A stretch of 64,000 nt of DNA from Demequina sp. B12 (GTDB taxonomy: Bacteria; Actinomycetota; Actinomycetes; Actinomycetales; Demequinaceae), in NCBI RefSeq assembly GCF_028823635.1, contig NZ_JAPEHU010000001.1:855892-919891 (forward strand). Direction: 5' to 3'. Under the pieces are notes generated by a model. It was not told the origin of the DNA. It saw nothing but the letters and a program-made list of their open reading frames with translations, and did no database searches. Position numbers and translations under genes: made by a program. This document shows positions 41,957 to 50,929 of this stretch, one piece after another (position 1 is the first letter of the stretch; every line of letters starts with the position of its first letter).

Positions 41957-43027
41957 ATGTTGCGTTCATGGGTAGGGGGAGTCTCGGTTGCGGCACTGGT
42001 GCTCGCAATGACGGGATGTACCAACGATGCCGGAACCGAGGACGGGGAACACACCTCCCTGGCCTCTGTGATGGGGTGGGACTCCGACGGCGGCGAGGAC
42101 ACCTGGGAGGACGACCAACGCGCCATTGAAGAGGCCGTCGCCGCATGCATGCGGGACGAGGGATGGGAGTACATCCCGGTCGACACGAGCGTGCAGTTCT
42201 CCGAGTACTCGGATGAGGACGAGCTAGAGCGCCTGGGGCGCGAAGGATTCGGGATCACTTACTACACGCTCTACGGAGACAGTGATGCCTATGTGGATGA
42301 CTGGGTAGACCCCAACGAGGACTACATCGCCAGCTTGGACGGAGCCGAGATGGAGGCGTACTACGCCTCGCTGTATGGCTCTGAGGAAGAGATCGAAGCC
42401 ACACAGACGCTCGAGATCGACCCGGAGACGGGCGAGGAGTACTACATCTCCGAAGGCTACGGAACCGGCTGCCAGGGAGAAGCGTATGAACTCATCGAGG
42501 GTGACGGCGCCGCGCAGTCGGAAGAAATGTGGGACGCGCTTGACGTGTACTACGAGGAGCTCGAGCAGCGTGCCCAAGCGGACCCACGAGTGCAGGCAGC
42601 GGAGGAAGACTGGGTTCAGTGCATTAGTGATGCGGGCCACGACTTCGACAGCCAAGAGCAGCTGTGGGAAGACGGCTGGAACGACATCCAAACTCGTCAC
42701 GACGAGATCCTGGGCGATGACTACTATCGCGATCCCTTTGAGGGCATGACTGACGCGCAAATCGAGGACTTCATGTCCTCCGCAACGCAGGAAGAACTCG
42801 AAGAGATGTGGGATGTCACCGTCGAACTGACGGCAGACCAGGAAGCGCAACTCGAGGCGTTGTTGGAGGAAGAAGCCTCACTCGCGGTCGCCGACTTTGA
42901 ATGCTCCAACGCCATGTGGACCGAACTCGAAGACACCTACGCGGAGCTGGAAGAGCAGTTCGTGCTCGAACATCAAGACGAACTGAATGCACTCGCCGCG
43001 CAGTTTGGCACCAACGATGAACCGTAA
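41957..43027 (+). CDS. acidic lipoprotein of unknown function
   Basis: A 356-residue lipoprotein with signal peptide and lipobox LAMTGC (Cys about residue 21). The mature protein is very acidic (runs such as EYSDEDELERLGREGFGITY) and largely helical towards the C-terminus. Paired motifs AVAACMRDEGWEYIP and EDWVQCISDAGHDFD look like an internal repeat of a C..D.G..F/Y unit. No family recognised. The chosen ATG 41957 follows GAAAGAGG. Its end overlaps the membrane fusion protein gene by 11 bases, so it belongs to the exporter operon and may be its substrate-handling or accessory subunit (inference). Confidence 0.7.
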   Translation: MLRSWVGGVSVAALVLAMTGCTNDAGTEDGEHTSLASVMGWDSDGGEDTWEDDQRAIEEAVAACMRDEGWEYIPVDTSVQFSEYSDEDELERLGREGFGITYYTLYGDSDAYVDDWVDPNEDYIASLDGAEMEAYYASLYGSEEEIEATQTLEIDPETGEEYYISEGYGTGCQGEAYELIEGDGAAQSEEMWDALDVYYEELEQRAQADPRVQAAEEDWVQCISDAGHDFDSQEQLWEDGWNDIQTRHDEILGDDYYRDPFEGMTDAQIEDFMSSATQEELEEMWDVTVELTADQEAQLEALLEEEASLAVADFECSNAMWTELEDTYAELEEQFVLEHQDELNALAAQFGTNDEP

Positions 43028-44768
43028 CCGCACCGTTGCGGCCGCGCTGGGCCTCGTCATCGCGGCCGGTGGGGTGGGGTGGGCCGCAGGGTCCTTCATT
43101 ACGTCGCCAGCGGAGGCCGCAGCTCAGGCGCGGCCTCCGGAGGCGTCGCTCATCACGGTGGCGGTGGAGCAGCGGGTGCTATCTGCGGACGTTGTGGCAC
43201 GCGGCAGCATTGATTTTGACGACCCGGTGGCGCTCGCGCTGTCTGGCCCACTGGGCTTGGCGGAAGAAAAGCAGATCGTCACCATGATCCCTGATCAGGG
43301 AACTGAACTTGCTGAAGGCAGTATCGCGGTTGAAGTGTCGGGACGGCCCGTGATCCTTCTCGAAGGCGATCTCCCTGCCTACCGCGACTTGCGCCCCGGG
43401 TCATCGGGGGCCGATGTCCTGCAGTTGGAAGAGTCGCTCAAGCGGTTGGGGTTGCTCGACAAGGCCGATTCCGACTGGGACGCCGCAACGGGAGCCGCTG
43501 TGCAGGCCTTGTACGCACAGTCGGGGTACGCCGCCAATGCCGAGTCCGAGGAAGACCAGGCGCAGTTGAGCGCATTGCGTGACGAGGTGCGTGCAGCGAC
43601 ACAAGCGGTCAATGACGCAAGCCGGTCGATTTCTGATTCGAGTTCGGGAGCGACGTCCGTCGTGACCGAGAGTCGCCACAGTGTGGCCGATGCTCAGGCG
43701 GCGCTCGCTGTTGCTCAACAGGAGCGGAGCGCTGCGGTGACGGCGGCGCAAGGGGCAGTCACCGTGGCGGAGGCTGCACATGTCGATGCCGCTGCAGCGG
43801 CAACGGCCGTGACGGCTGTGCGCGACCAAGCGGTGCGGGCCAATGTTCATCCGGACACGGGGGAAGTTCCGACGGCTGCTGAACTCAGTGCGCTGGATGC
43901 TGAGGTCGCCACAGCCAACCTGGAGGCAACGGCGGCTGCAACTGCACTGACCGATGCGAAGGCCGCGAAGACGCTCGTGCAGACTCAGCAGGACGCCGCC
44001 GTTGCTACTGCGCAGCGGGCCGTGGACCTGGCCAAGGAGCGACTCACAGAAGCTCAGGCGCCAGTTGACACTGGAGATCTCCAGCGAGGCAAGGAAGACG
44101 CGCAGCGTCAGCTCGCGGATGCGGCTGAGGCGCTTCAGAAGCTGGAAGCGACCACGGGCACATGGGTTCCTTCCGGAGAGATCATCTTCGTCAAACGCCT
44201 CCCAGTTCAGGTTGCACGGACTGATTTGGCGCGTGGAGACGCCATCGAGTCAACGTTCATGACCGTCTCTGGCCAAGACATCGCGATGACGGTGAGTTTG
44301 ACGGAGGCAGAAGCCGCCCGCATCGAAGTGGGTGACCCCGTCATCGTTGACGAACCGGATCTCCTGGAAGCCCCCATCGAAGCCGCGGTGTCCGAAGTTC
44401 CAGACCCCGCGGGTGAGTCAGGCCGGGTCCAAGTGACGGTGCTGCTGGACTCAGTGCCGGAGGAACTCTTGGGTGCCAACGTCCGGGTCACCATTCCTGT
44501 GTCCTCCACTGACGGTGAAGTCCTTGTGGTGCCGGCCGCGGCGTTGTTCGCGGTGGCCAATGGCGATACCCGGGTGGAGGTTGAAGATCCCGACGAACCC
44601 GGCGCAACCGAGTACGTGACGGTCACCACAGGCCTGGCGGCGGACGGCGTGGTCGAGGTCCAGGCCGTCGAGGGCGACCTTGTTGCCGGTGCCAGAGTGG
44701 TGGTGGGGCAGGCGCCGTCCGCCTCGGATGAGTCGAGCACAACACCGACGCCAGGCGACGATGGCTGA
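43017..44768 (+). CDS. membrane fusion (HlyD/MacA-like) protein with peptidoglycan-binding domain
   Basis: A 583-residue periplasmic-type adaptor. It has an N-terminal signal anchor (about 5-25). A lipoyl/barrel start (SADVVARGSIDFDDP) leads to a PG_binding_1 domain (about 120-170: LRPGSSGADVLQLEESLKRL). A long Ala/Gln-rich coiled coil (about 180-370) and beta-barrel and membrane-proximal domains (about 375-560) follow. In Gram-positives such adaptors pair with MacB-type transporters. It overlaps both neighbours (11 and 8 bases). Substrate unknown. Confidence 0.82.
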   Translation: MNRNRTVAAALGLVIAAGGVGWAAGSFITSPAEAAAQARPPEASLITVAVEQRVLSADVVARGSIDFDDPVALALSGPLGLAEEKQIVTMIPDQGTELAEGSIAVEVSGRPVILLEGDLPAYRDLRPGSSGADVLQLEESLKRLGLLDKADSDWDAATGAAVQALYAQSGYAANAESEEDQAQLSALRDEVRAATQAVNDASRSISDSSSGATSVVTESRHSVADAQAALAVAQQERSAAVTAAQGAVTVAEAAHVDAAAAATAVTAVRDQAVRANVHPDTGEVPTAAELSALDAEVATANLEATAAATALTDAKAAKTLVQTQQDAAVATAQRAVDLAKERLTEAQAPVDTGDLQRGKEDAQRQLADAAEALQKLEATTGTWVPSGEIIFVKRLPVQVARTDLARGDAIESTFMTVSGQDIAMTVSLTEAEAARIEVGDPVIVDEPDLLEAPIEAAVSEVPDPAGESGRVQVTVLLDSVPEELLGANVRVTIPVSSTDGEVLVVPAAALFAVANGDTRVEVEDPDEPGATEYVTVTTGLAADGVVEVQAVEGDLVAGARVVVGQAPSASDESSTTPTPGDDG

Positions 44769-45546
44769 CGGGGCGGAACCTGACACCGCTGCACCTGACA
44801 CCGCTGCACAGTCGAGCGGCACTGACGTGGTGCTAAGTCTGCGCTCCATCGCGAAGACGTACTTGGCGGGAGATGTGGAGGTCGCCGCGCTGCGGGATGT
44901 GGACGTTGAGGTGTCCCGTGGCGAGTACGTGTCGATCCTTGGCCCGTCAGGGTCAGGAAAATCCACCCTGCTCAATGTGCTGGGTCTCCTGGACCGTCCC
45001 ACCGCGGGCTCGTATGTGTTCGAAGGTATGGAGGTCACGGACCTGGACGAGCAGGAGCGCACTGCGGTGCGTGGCCGGCGCATCGGGTTCGTCTTTCAGG
45101 CCTTTCACTTGTTGTCTCACCGGACAGTGGAAGACAATGTGGCGCTCTCCATGCTGTACACGGGTGTGGGCACCGCGGAACGCCTCCGCCGCGCCAAGCA
45201 GGCGCTTGAGTCCGTGGGGCTGGCGCACCGTTCATCGTTCTTGCCTACGCAACTGTCGGGTGGCGAGCGGCAACGAGTCGCGATCGCCCGTGCCATCGTC
45301 ACCGATCCTGCCGTGTTACTCGCTGACGAACCCACGGGAAACCTGGACTCAGTGACGTCAGAGTCGATTTTGGCGTTGTTCGATGATCTGAGGCGCCGCG
45401 GGTTGACCATCGTCATGATTACGCACGACGCCCACGTGGCGGCCCGCGCCGATCGCGCCGTCCACATCCGGGATGGCCGGCTCACCGAGCTCCCTCCTGC
45501 GGCGATTGCTGCCCCGGCACGCGCTAGTGCGCGGGGGCAGAGGTGA
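44761..45546 (+). CDS. ABC transporter ATP-binding protein (MacB/LolD type)
   Basis: A 261-residue ATPase. Walker A GPSGSGKST, Q-loop VFQAFHLL, signature LSGGERQRVAIARAI, Walker B AVLLADEPTG and the H-loop MITHD are all intact. The spacing and the GNLD sequence after the Walker B are typical of the MacB/LolD/FtsE group. ATG 44761 overlaps the adaptor gene by eight bases. With the following permease it forms a type VII (mechanotransmission) ABC system, probably exporting or extracting something across the envelope rather than importing. Confidence 0.9.
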   Translation: MADGAEPDTAAPDTAAQSSGTDVVLSLRSIAKTYLAGDVEVAALRDVDVEVSRGEYVSILGPSGSGKSTLLNVLGLLDRPTAGSYVFEGMEVTDLDEQERTAVRGRRIGFVFQAFHLLSHRTVEDNVALSMLYTGVGTAERLRRAKQALESVGLAHRSSFLPTQLSGGERQRVAIARAIVTDPAVLLADEPTGNLDSVTSESILALFDDLRRRGLTIVMITHDAHVAARADRAVHIRDGRLTELPPAAIAAPARASARGQR

Positions 45547-46769
45547 CGCGCGTGAAGGGGACCACGTTGTCGTGGCGGGACCTGGTGTCCGAGGCGGTGT
45601 CCGGGCTCGCGTCCAGGCCCACGCGCACGTTGCTCACGGTGGCAGGCACCGTCCTTGGCATTGCTGCGCTGGTGGCGACGTTGGGGCTTGCGCAGACCGC
45701 GTCGAACCGCATTGTGGGGACGTTCTCCGAGTTGGAGGCGACGAGCGTGGTGGTGACAAACGAAGGCGGCAATGGCGGCGCCGGGGACACCCGCGCTGCG
45801 TTCCCTGAGGACCATGAGGACCGGCTGTCACGGTTGAACGGCGTTAACGCTGTGGGCGCGTTGGGTGAGATCAACATTGAAGGCGCCACCGTGTCAACGG
45901 TCGCGCTCGACGATCCTGCGGGCCAGGATGCGCACCATCTATCCGTGATAGCGGCATCGCCGGGATTGCTTGCGGCGGTTCAGGGAACGATGGGTGCAGG
46001 CCGGTGGTTCGATGCGGGCCACGAGACACGCGCAGACAACGTGGTGGTGCTGGGGCCAGGGGCCGCGAACCGGCTTGGTGTGTTCCGAGTGGACCAGCAA
46101 CCCGTGGTGTTCATCGGGAAAGCACCGTTTGTCGTCATCGGTGTCCTGGACGATGTGGCACGTCAGGCCAGCATGCTTGACGCCGTCATCATGCCGGAGG
46201 GAACCGCGCGGAGGAGTTTTGACTACACCAGCGCCGATACGGTTCAGATTGACGTGCTGGTGGGGGCCGGTGAACTCATTGCGGAGCAGGCCCCCATTTC
46301 TTTGAACCCCAACGCGCCCGAGACGTTCTCTTCGCGCACCGCGCCGTCTCCGGAGTCGATGCGCAACCGAGTACAAAGCGACACCAACGCACTGTTCTTG
46401 GTCCTTGGTGCCGTGTCACTGGTAGTCGGCACCATCGGCATCGCCAACGTGACCTTGGTATCTGTTCTTGAGCGGGTCGGGGAGATCGGTTTGCGGCGCG
46501 CCGTGGGCGCACGACCGCGGCATGTGGCGACCCAGTTCTTGCTGGAGTCCACGACCATGGGGCTCGCGGGTGGGGTGATTGGCGCGACCATCGGAATCTT
46601 GATTGTGGTGGGCGTGAGCGCCTTCCAGCAGTGGACCCCCGTGCTGTCGCCGTTGATTCCCGTGGGAGCTCCGCTTCTGGGCGTCGTCACGGGCCTTGTC
46701 GCCGGTGTGTATCCGGCCCTGCGGGCGGCCTCGCTGGAACCGGTCGATGCGCTACGCGCTGGCACGTAG
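45543..46769 (+). CDS. MacB/FtsX-like ABC transporter permease
   Basis: A 408-residue permease. The first membrane helix lies at about 27-50 (LLTVAGTVLGIAALVATLGL), followed by a large extracytoplasmic MacB-PCD domain (about 55-270). Three C-terminal helices follow (about 283-305, 335-360 and 368-390). The FtsX signature RVGEIGLRRAVGARPRHV precedes the third helix. It starts at GTG 45543 overlapping the ATPase stop by four bases. It is the last gene of the four-gene operon; 55 bases separate it from the beta-galactosidase gene. Confidence 0.9.
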   Translation: MTRVKGTTLSWRDLVSEAVSGLASRPTRTLLTVAGTVLGIAALVATLGLAQTASNRIVGTFSELEATSVVVTNEGGNGGAGDTRAAFPEDHEDRLSRLNGVNAVGALGEINIEGATVSTVALDDPAGQDAHHLSVIAASPGLLAAVQGTMGAGRWFDAGHETRADNVVVLGPGAANRLGVFRVDQQPVVFIGKAPFVVIGVLDDVARQASMLDAVIMPEGTARRSFDYTSADTVQIDVLVGAGELIAEQAPISLNPNAPETFSSRTAPSPESMRNRVQSDTNALFLVLGAVSLVVGTIGIANVTLVSVLERVGEIGLRRAVGARPRHVATQFLLESTTMGLAGGVIGATIGILIVVGVSAFQQWTPVLSPLIPVGAPLLGVVTGLVAGVYPALRAASLEPVDALRAGT

Positions 46770-46824
46770 AGTGCAGGACCTGGGTGGGTGCAGAGGGATA
46801 TCTTCCTGAAGGTACCGTGGGCGT

Positions 46825-49800
46825 GTGAACGAGCACACCCTGCCCGAGAAGGACACGTCTCACGACGCCGGGCCAGCGCGTAGGAGTTGGGGGCGTGCCG
46901 CGGTTGCGGCAGCAGGTACAGGAGCCCTGGCATTGGTGGCCGTCGTCGCGTGGGCTTTCTGGCCGCAGTCCGCTGGGCCGTGGGACGCGCAGCCAGGTGT
47001 CTTTGAAGCGAACCGGCTGGAGGCCACCGTGCGCACGGTCCCCGTGGCCGATGCCACGGCAGCAATCACCGGGAAAGACGCCACCTCTCCTTGGCTCCAA
47101 TCGTTGAACGGACCGTGGTCGTTTACGTGGTCGCCCAGTCTCAGCGATGCCCCTGAGGACTTCATGGATCCACAGGTAGCCGTCACGGACTGGGACGTCG
47201 TTGAAGTGCCGCACATGTGGCAACTGGACGGCTACGGTGATCCCGCGACGGGGGACCTCGTCTACCTCAACGAAGCCCACCCGTGGCAGGGAGAGGAGCG
47301 CCTCGATCCTCCTGCGATTCCCACTGATGGTGCGTCCGTCGGCTCCTACCGCCGTGACCTTGCGATTCCACAGGACTGGGCCGACCACAGAATCGTGCTC
47401 GCGTTCCAGGGAGTGAAGTCCGCGTTCACTGTGTGGGTCAACGGACTTGAGGTGGGCTACAGCGAAGACAGTTACGCGCCCGCCGAGTTCGACGTCACCG
47501 ACATGATCGCCCCTGGCCACAACACCGTCGCGGTGCAAGTTCATCGGTGGTCGGACGGGTCGTGGCTGGAAAACCAAGACCAGATTGACCTGTCAGGCAT
47601 TTTCCGTGACGTCGAGATCTACGCGACACCCACGACGTTCCTTGATGACCACACCATCACCACGGACGTCGCCGATGACCTCGCCAGCGCCACTGTGACT
47701 ATTGATACAGACGTCTCAGGGGCATCGGCCGCCTCCACGATGGTGACGGCAACCCTGTACGGGCCGGACGGCACCGCTGTAGGGCAGGCACAGGATCAAG
47801 GCGCAGATGCGAGCCTTCAGATCGATGTCGACGATCCGCTGCTGTGGTCAGCGGAGACCCCCCACCTGTATTCGGTGGTGTACGAACTGAGCAATGAAGC
47901 GGGAGACATCACCGAGACTGTGGGAACCCGCGTGGGCATCCGTGAACTCGCCATCGTTGACGGCGTCATGACACTCAACGGAATGCCGCTCGACATCACA
48001 GGCGTCAACCGTGGAGAGATGCACCCTGACACCGGCCAAGTGATGACCGAGGAAACTATGCGGGCGGACCTCATCGCCATGCGCCAGGCCAACATCACGG
48101 CGGTGCGGACCTCCCACTATCCGGCGCATCCGCAGTTCTATGCGCTCGCGGATGAGATTGGCATGTACGTCATGGACGAGGCCAACGTGGAGACTCACGA
48201 ACTGCGCCCATTCCCGGGGAATGCTCCTGAGTGGACGGCTGCGGTGACGGACCGTGTGACCACCACGTACGAGCGCGACAAGAACCATGCGTCCGTACTG
48301 TGGTGGTCCCTGGGCAATGAGGCGGGGCCGGGAGACGTCTTCCAAGAGGCCGCGGACTGGCTCCGTGAGGCGGACCCGAACCGGCTGGTGCACTACCAAG
48401 ACGACTCCACCGTCGCCGACATTGACGGGGTGTTCTATCCGAGCGTGAGTGACGTCCGCGCGCGTGCGCAGGTATCCACAGGACGGCCATGGATCATGAC
48501 CGAGTATCAGATGGTGATGGGCAATGCCGTGGCCGGTATGACCGAGTACTGGGACGCCATCGACACCAACGCAGAAATGCAGGGCGGCTTCATTTGGGAC
48601 TGGGCCGACCAGGCCATCCGAGTGCCCCTCGACGGCGGCTTCACGGCCCTTCCCGTAGGGGACCTGGATCACGCGGACACGTACCTGTCGTACGGCGGCG
48701 ACTGGGGCGACGGACCCACCGACGGTGCGTTCTCGCTCAACGGTCTGGTGAACCCGGACCGAGTGCCGCAACCGGAGCTGGCAGCAGTGGCTGCGGCGTA
48801 CGCGCCGGTCACGGCAGACACCTCTGCTTGGGCGGCTGGAACGGTGCGGGTCTGCAACGAGCACCTATTCACCGATCTAGCCCAGCTCGGTTCGCGGTGG
48901 GTCGTGGAGGCAGACGGCGAACCCACCGCTAGCGGCGGCCTACCGTGGGCGCTGGGACCGGGTGAGTGCGGAGACCTTGCGTTCCCCTCAGAGGCACACG
49001 CAGCTTTGGCGGAAGCCACGGAGAACGCCGATGCCGTGGTGACCTTGACGCTGACCGTAGCGCTCGCGGAAGCGACCGCCTGGGCCGAAGCAGGCCACGT
49101 GGTGACAACGTCGCAGTACGTGGTGAACGACCCGGCGCTACCCACGCAGGTGGAGGAAGCGACGGAGACGCTCTCGGTTGTGGAGAGCGGCGACCAACTC
49201 CGTGTCACCGGCGAGCGCGTGGATGTCCAGGTGGACCAGGTCACGGGCGAGGTCACGCGTGCGACGCTCGATGGGGTCGATGTCATCGAGGGAGGTCTCG
49301 CCCGGGACTTCTGGCGGGCACCCACGAGCAACGACCTGATGAACGGTCTCGCTGACGGGGCGTACACGTGGCAGTCTGCGGTCAAGGAACCGGAGCAGGT
49401 GACCGTCACGGAGTCCGCCACTGCCGTCACCGTGGAAGCGCGCTACTCCCTGAACGTCGCGGGCAGTCCTCCCGCCACCTTGGTGACAACCGTGCGCGGC
49501 AACGGCACCATCGAAGTTGAAGCGATTTACGAAGGGTCAGCCACATCACGAGAGGTGCCTGCGTTCGGAACTGCACTGGAGTTGCCGGGATCTTTCACGC
49601 AGATCGAATGGTGGGGCAGGGGACCAGGTGCCTCCTACAGTGACCGCACGGAGGGAACGTCGCTGGGGCGGTGGACGTCCACCACGGACGAGTCTTTGTT
49701 CCCCCACGTAGTTCCCCAGGCCGATGGCAACCGCACGCAGGTGCGGTGGTTCGCGGTGACCGACACGACCGGGCAGGGCGTCCTGGTGACTGCTCTGGAC

Positions 49801-50058
49801 TCGCCCGTCGAAGCGTCCGCGCTACCGGCCAGCGACACGGCTATCTCCGCAGCCCGCCACCCTCACGAGATTGACCGCGATGGGAAGACCTACCTGGCCG
49901 TTGACGCTGCACAGTCCGGTATGGGCTTCACCTGGGGAGAGAACCCCGTGCCGGGCTACTCTGTGAACGCCGCGGAACCTCACAGGGTGACGTTTGTGCT
50001 GAGTGCCCTGGGCGCCGGAGACGATGCGGGGTCCGCAACCACGGCACTCACCCAGTAG
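46825..50058 (+). CDS. membrane-anchored GH2 beta-galactosidase-like enzyme
   Basis: A 1077-residue LacZ-type glycoside hydrolase. It has an N-terminal membrane anchor (about 24-46), a GH2 sugar-binding jelly roll (about 95-260) and an Ig-like domain (about 265-375). A TIM barrel (about 378-650) carries acid/base E499 in WWSLGNEAGPG and nucleophile E560 in IMTEYQMVMGN. A DUF4981 linker and a C-terminal beta-galactosidase small-chain domain (about 800-1065) follow. Most LacZ enzymes are cytoplasmic; this one has a hydrophobic helix and should face outward. GTG start six bases after -10 TACCGT (46813-46818), leaderless. Confidence 0.88.
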   Translation: MNEHTLPEKDTSHDAGPARRSWGRAAVAAAGTGALALVAVVAWAFWPQSAGPWDAQPGVFEANRLEATVRTVPVADATAAITGKDATSPWLQSLNGPWSFTWSPSLSDAPEDFMDPQVAVTDWDVVEVPHMWQLDGYGDPATGDLVYLNEAHPWQGEERLDPPAIPTDGASVGSYRRDLAIPQDWADHRIVLAFQGVKSAFTVWVNGLEVGYSEDSYAPAEFDVTDMIAPGHNTVAVQVHRWSDGSWLENQDQIDLSGIFRDVEIYATPTTFLDDHTITTDVADDLASATVTIDTDVSGASAASTMVTATLYGPDGTAVGQAQDQGADASLQIDVDDPLLWSAETPHLYSVVYELSNEAGDITETVGTRVGIRELAIVDGVMTLNGMPLDITGVNRGEMHPDTGQVMTEETMRADLIAMRQANITAVRTSHYPAHPQFYALADEIGMYVMDEANVETHELRPFPGNAPEWTAAVTDRVTTTYERDKNHASVLWWSLGNEAGPGDVFQEAADWLREADPNRLVHYQDDSTVADIDGVFYPSVSDVRARAQVSTGRPWIMTEYQMVMGNAVAGMTEYWDAIDTNAEMQGGFIWDWADQAIRVPLDGGFTALPVGDLDHADTYLSYGGDWGDGPTDGAFSLNGLVNPDRVPQPELAAVAAAYAPVTADTSAWAAGTVRVCNEHLFTDLAQLGSRWVVEADGEPTASGGLPWALGPGECGDLAFPSEAHAALAEATENADAVVTLTLTVALAEATAWAEAGHVVTTSQYVVNDPALPTQVEEATETLSVVESGDQLRVTGERVDVQVDQVTGEVTRATLDGVDVIEGGLARDFWRAPTSNDLMNGLADGAYTWQSAVKEPEQVTVTESATAVTVEARYSLNVAGSPPATLVTTVRGNGTIEVEAIYEGSATSREVPAFGTALELPGSFTQIEWWGRGPGASYSDRTEGTSLGRWTSTTDESLFPHVVPQADGNRTQVRWFAVTDTTGQGVLVTALDSPVEASALPASDTAISAARHPHEIDRDGKTYLAVDAAQSGMGFTWGENPVPGYSVNAAEPHRVTFVLSALGAGDDAGSATTALTQ

Positions 50059-50089
50059 CGCCGTCGTCGGCTACCTAGCCTGAACACAC

Positions 50090-50125
50090 CAGTGGCCCGG
50101 TTCCTGCGTTGGAACCGGGCCACTG
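50090..50125. terminator. bidirectional terminator between the GH2 gene and sdhB
   Basis: CAGTGGCCCGGTTCC and GGAACCGGGCCACTG form a perfect 15-bp stem with a 6-base loop, between convergent genes. Confidence 0.85.
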
Positions 50126-50146
50126 GGCTTTCAACAGAGAAAGTCT

Positions 50147-50914
50147 CTAGATCTCTCCAGTGTTCAGCGCATGCTTCACTTCGGAGATGGCCTTGGTGAC
50201 CTCAATGCCACGGGGGCAGGCTTCCGTGCAGTTGAAGGCCGTGCGGCACTTCCACACGCCCGCCTTGTCGTTAAGGATTTCCAGGCGGTCCCACTCGCCC
50301 TCGTCGCGCGAGTCAAAGATGAACCGGTGGGCACCCACGATGGCCTGAGGCCCAAAGTACTGGCCGTCCGTCCAGAACACCGGGCAGCTGGTGGTGCAGG
50401 CCGCACACAGGATGCACTTGGTGGTGTCGTCGTAGCGTTCCCGGTCCTCGGGGGACTGGAGACGTTCGCGTTCCGGGGTGGGGCCTGACGTCATGAGGAA
50501 CGGCATGATCTCGCGGTAGGAGGCGAAGAACGGCTCCATGTCCACGATCAGGTCCTTTTCCACCGGCAGACCCTTAATGGGTTCCACCATGATGGGCTTG
50601 GCGGGGTTGAGGTCCTTCAGCAGCGTCTTGCAGGCAAGCCGGTTGCGGGCGTTGATTCGCATGGCATCCGAGCCACAGACACCGTGGGCGCAGGAGCGAC
50701 GGAACGCAAGCGTGCCGTCCTGCTCCCACTTGATCATGTGCAGCGCATCAAGCACACGGTCCGTGGCGTGCGCCTCGATCTGGAACTCTTCCCAGTACTC
50801 GGTGCCAGGTTCGCGCCCGTCAAGGCCGTCGGGGTCAAAGCGCAGAATCTTCAGCGTGACCGTCATCGTGGGGATGGCGTCCGTTGTCACGGGTGCGTCA
50901 GCAGGTGCAGTCAT
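50147..50914 (-). CDS. sdhB: succinate dehydrogenase iron-sulfur subunit
   Basis: A 255-residue subunit of complex II that carries electrons from SdhA to the membrane anchor. The 2Fe-2S domain contains RRSCAHGVCGSDAMRINARN. The C-terminal ferredoxin-like part has CILCAACTTSCPVFW, then CRTAFNCTEACPRGI, for the 4Fe-4S and 3Fe-4S clusters. It is the last gene of sdhCDAB, 15 bases after sdhA, with RBS GGAAGGACAC. Length normal. Confidence 0.95.
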   Translation of the reverse strand: MTAPADAPVTTDAIPTMTVTLKILRFDPDGLDGREPGTEYWEEFQIEAHATDRVLDALHMIKWEQDGTLAFRRSCAHGVCGSDAMRINARNRLACKTLLKDLNPAKPIMVEPIKGLPVEKDLIVDMEPFFASYREIMPFLMTSGPTPERERLQSPEDRERYDDTTKCILCAACTTSCPVFWTDGQYFGPQAIVGAHRFIFDSRDEGEWDRLEILNDKAGVWKCRTAFNCTEACPRGIEVTKAISEVKHALNTGEI

Positions 50915-50929
50915 GTGTCCTTCCCCGTC

